Shown here piece after piece: positions 13,606 through 13,632 of a stretch of 13,632 nt of DNA; positions within the stretch are counted from its first letter, which is position 1, and each line of letters opens with the position of its first letter. The notes below the pieces were generated by a model. The model made no database searches. It was given only the letters and a program-made list of their open reading frames with translations, and was not told the DNA's origin. The stretch lies in NCBI GenBank assembly GCA_023485825.1, contig JAMCZF010000016.1:1-13632 (forward strand), written 5' to 3'. This DNA comes from Candidatus Martarchaeota archaeon (GTDB taxonomy: Archaea; Micrarchaeota; Micrarchaeia; Micrarchaeales; CABMGC01). Both the position numbers and the translations under genes were made by a program.

Positions 13606-13632
13606 GCCCCGCCACTAGGGCATTCTGTGATA
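13457..13632 (-). CDS. 3' end of a gene running off the window, possibly TnpB
   Basis: The frame is open from the right edge for 57 codons to a TGA at 13457-13459. It encodes SQNALVAGLSAFALKLRQTG, then a Gly/Asp/Ala-rich region (NDNDGSALAEVPYAGGDAAG) and ends GGEDPPVRGVYKG. The ending with a GEDP-like motif and the position just before a subterminal-type hairpin recall the C-termini of archaeal TnpB proteins. No catalytic motif falls within the visible part, so the family is a guess. The frame is on the same strand as the three secreted-protein genes and ends about 115 bases before the next start. If it is TnpB, it is a different copy from the fragment at the left edge, which lies on the opposite strand. 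Confidence 0.4.
   Translation of the reverse strand, partial: SQNALVAGLSAFALKLRQTGLLNDNDGSALAEVPYAGGDAAGFAGGEDPPVRGVYKG

Overview
The window reads as a gene-dense stretch of a DPANN-type archaeon. It carries archaeal fibrillarin, the archaeal nascent polypeptide-associated complex protein (NAC), a DUF424 protein, and a lipoate-protein ligase split into two genes. Several genes have a TATA box about 25 bp before the start codon, as in archaeal leaderless transcription. The large secreted LamG-domain proteins resemble those of Micrarchaeota-type genomes; that lineage guess is inference. No rRNA, tRNA or CRISPR array was recognised, and no gap between genes exceeds about 300 bases.

Layout. (1) 1-689, plus strand: a 21-codon fragment that looks like a TnpB zinc-finger segment runs into a fibrillarin gene that lacks its usual N-terminal strand. 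(2) 734-4945, plus strand: a zinc-ribbon/helical-repeat protein, a multi-spanning membrane protein of GT-C type, a membrane GT2 glycosyltransferase and a DUF424 protein. (3) 4946-7261: NAC on the minus strand, divergent from lplB-lplA on the plus strand, which run tail to tail into lipA on the minus strand. This is a compact lipoylation locus. (4) 7319-13353, minus strand: three membrane-anchored extracellular proteins. One has a beta-propeller plus LamG domain, one has two LamG domains, and one has a Pro/Gln-rich cytoplasmic tail, a membrane segment and an ectodomain. (5) 13457-13632, minus strand: the tail of a gene running off the window, possibly a tnpB, rich in strong hairpins.

How the genes may work together. 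The two glycosyltransferase-like proteins could serve surface glycan synthesis, and the secreted proteins are rich in N-glycosylation sequons; this link is inference. LplA and LplB would charge lipoyl domains, and LipA would insert sulfur into octanoyl groups. No lipoyl-domain protein lies in the window.

The two strongest oddities are on the right. First, a perfect 18-bp inverted repeat at 12285-12324 carries tandem stop codons that interrupt an otherwise open reading frame, which looks like a fold-back insertion. Second, the tail at 13457-13632 has nested hairpins and a hairpin over its stop codon. That arrangement would fit a TnpB gene with an overlapping guide RNA, but the family call is tentative.
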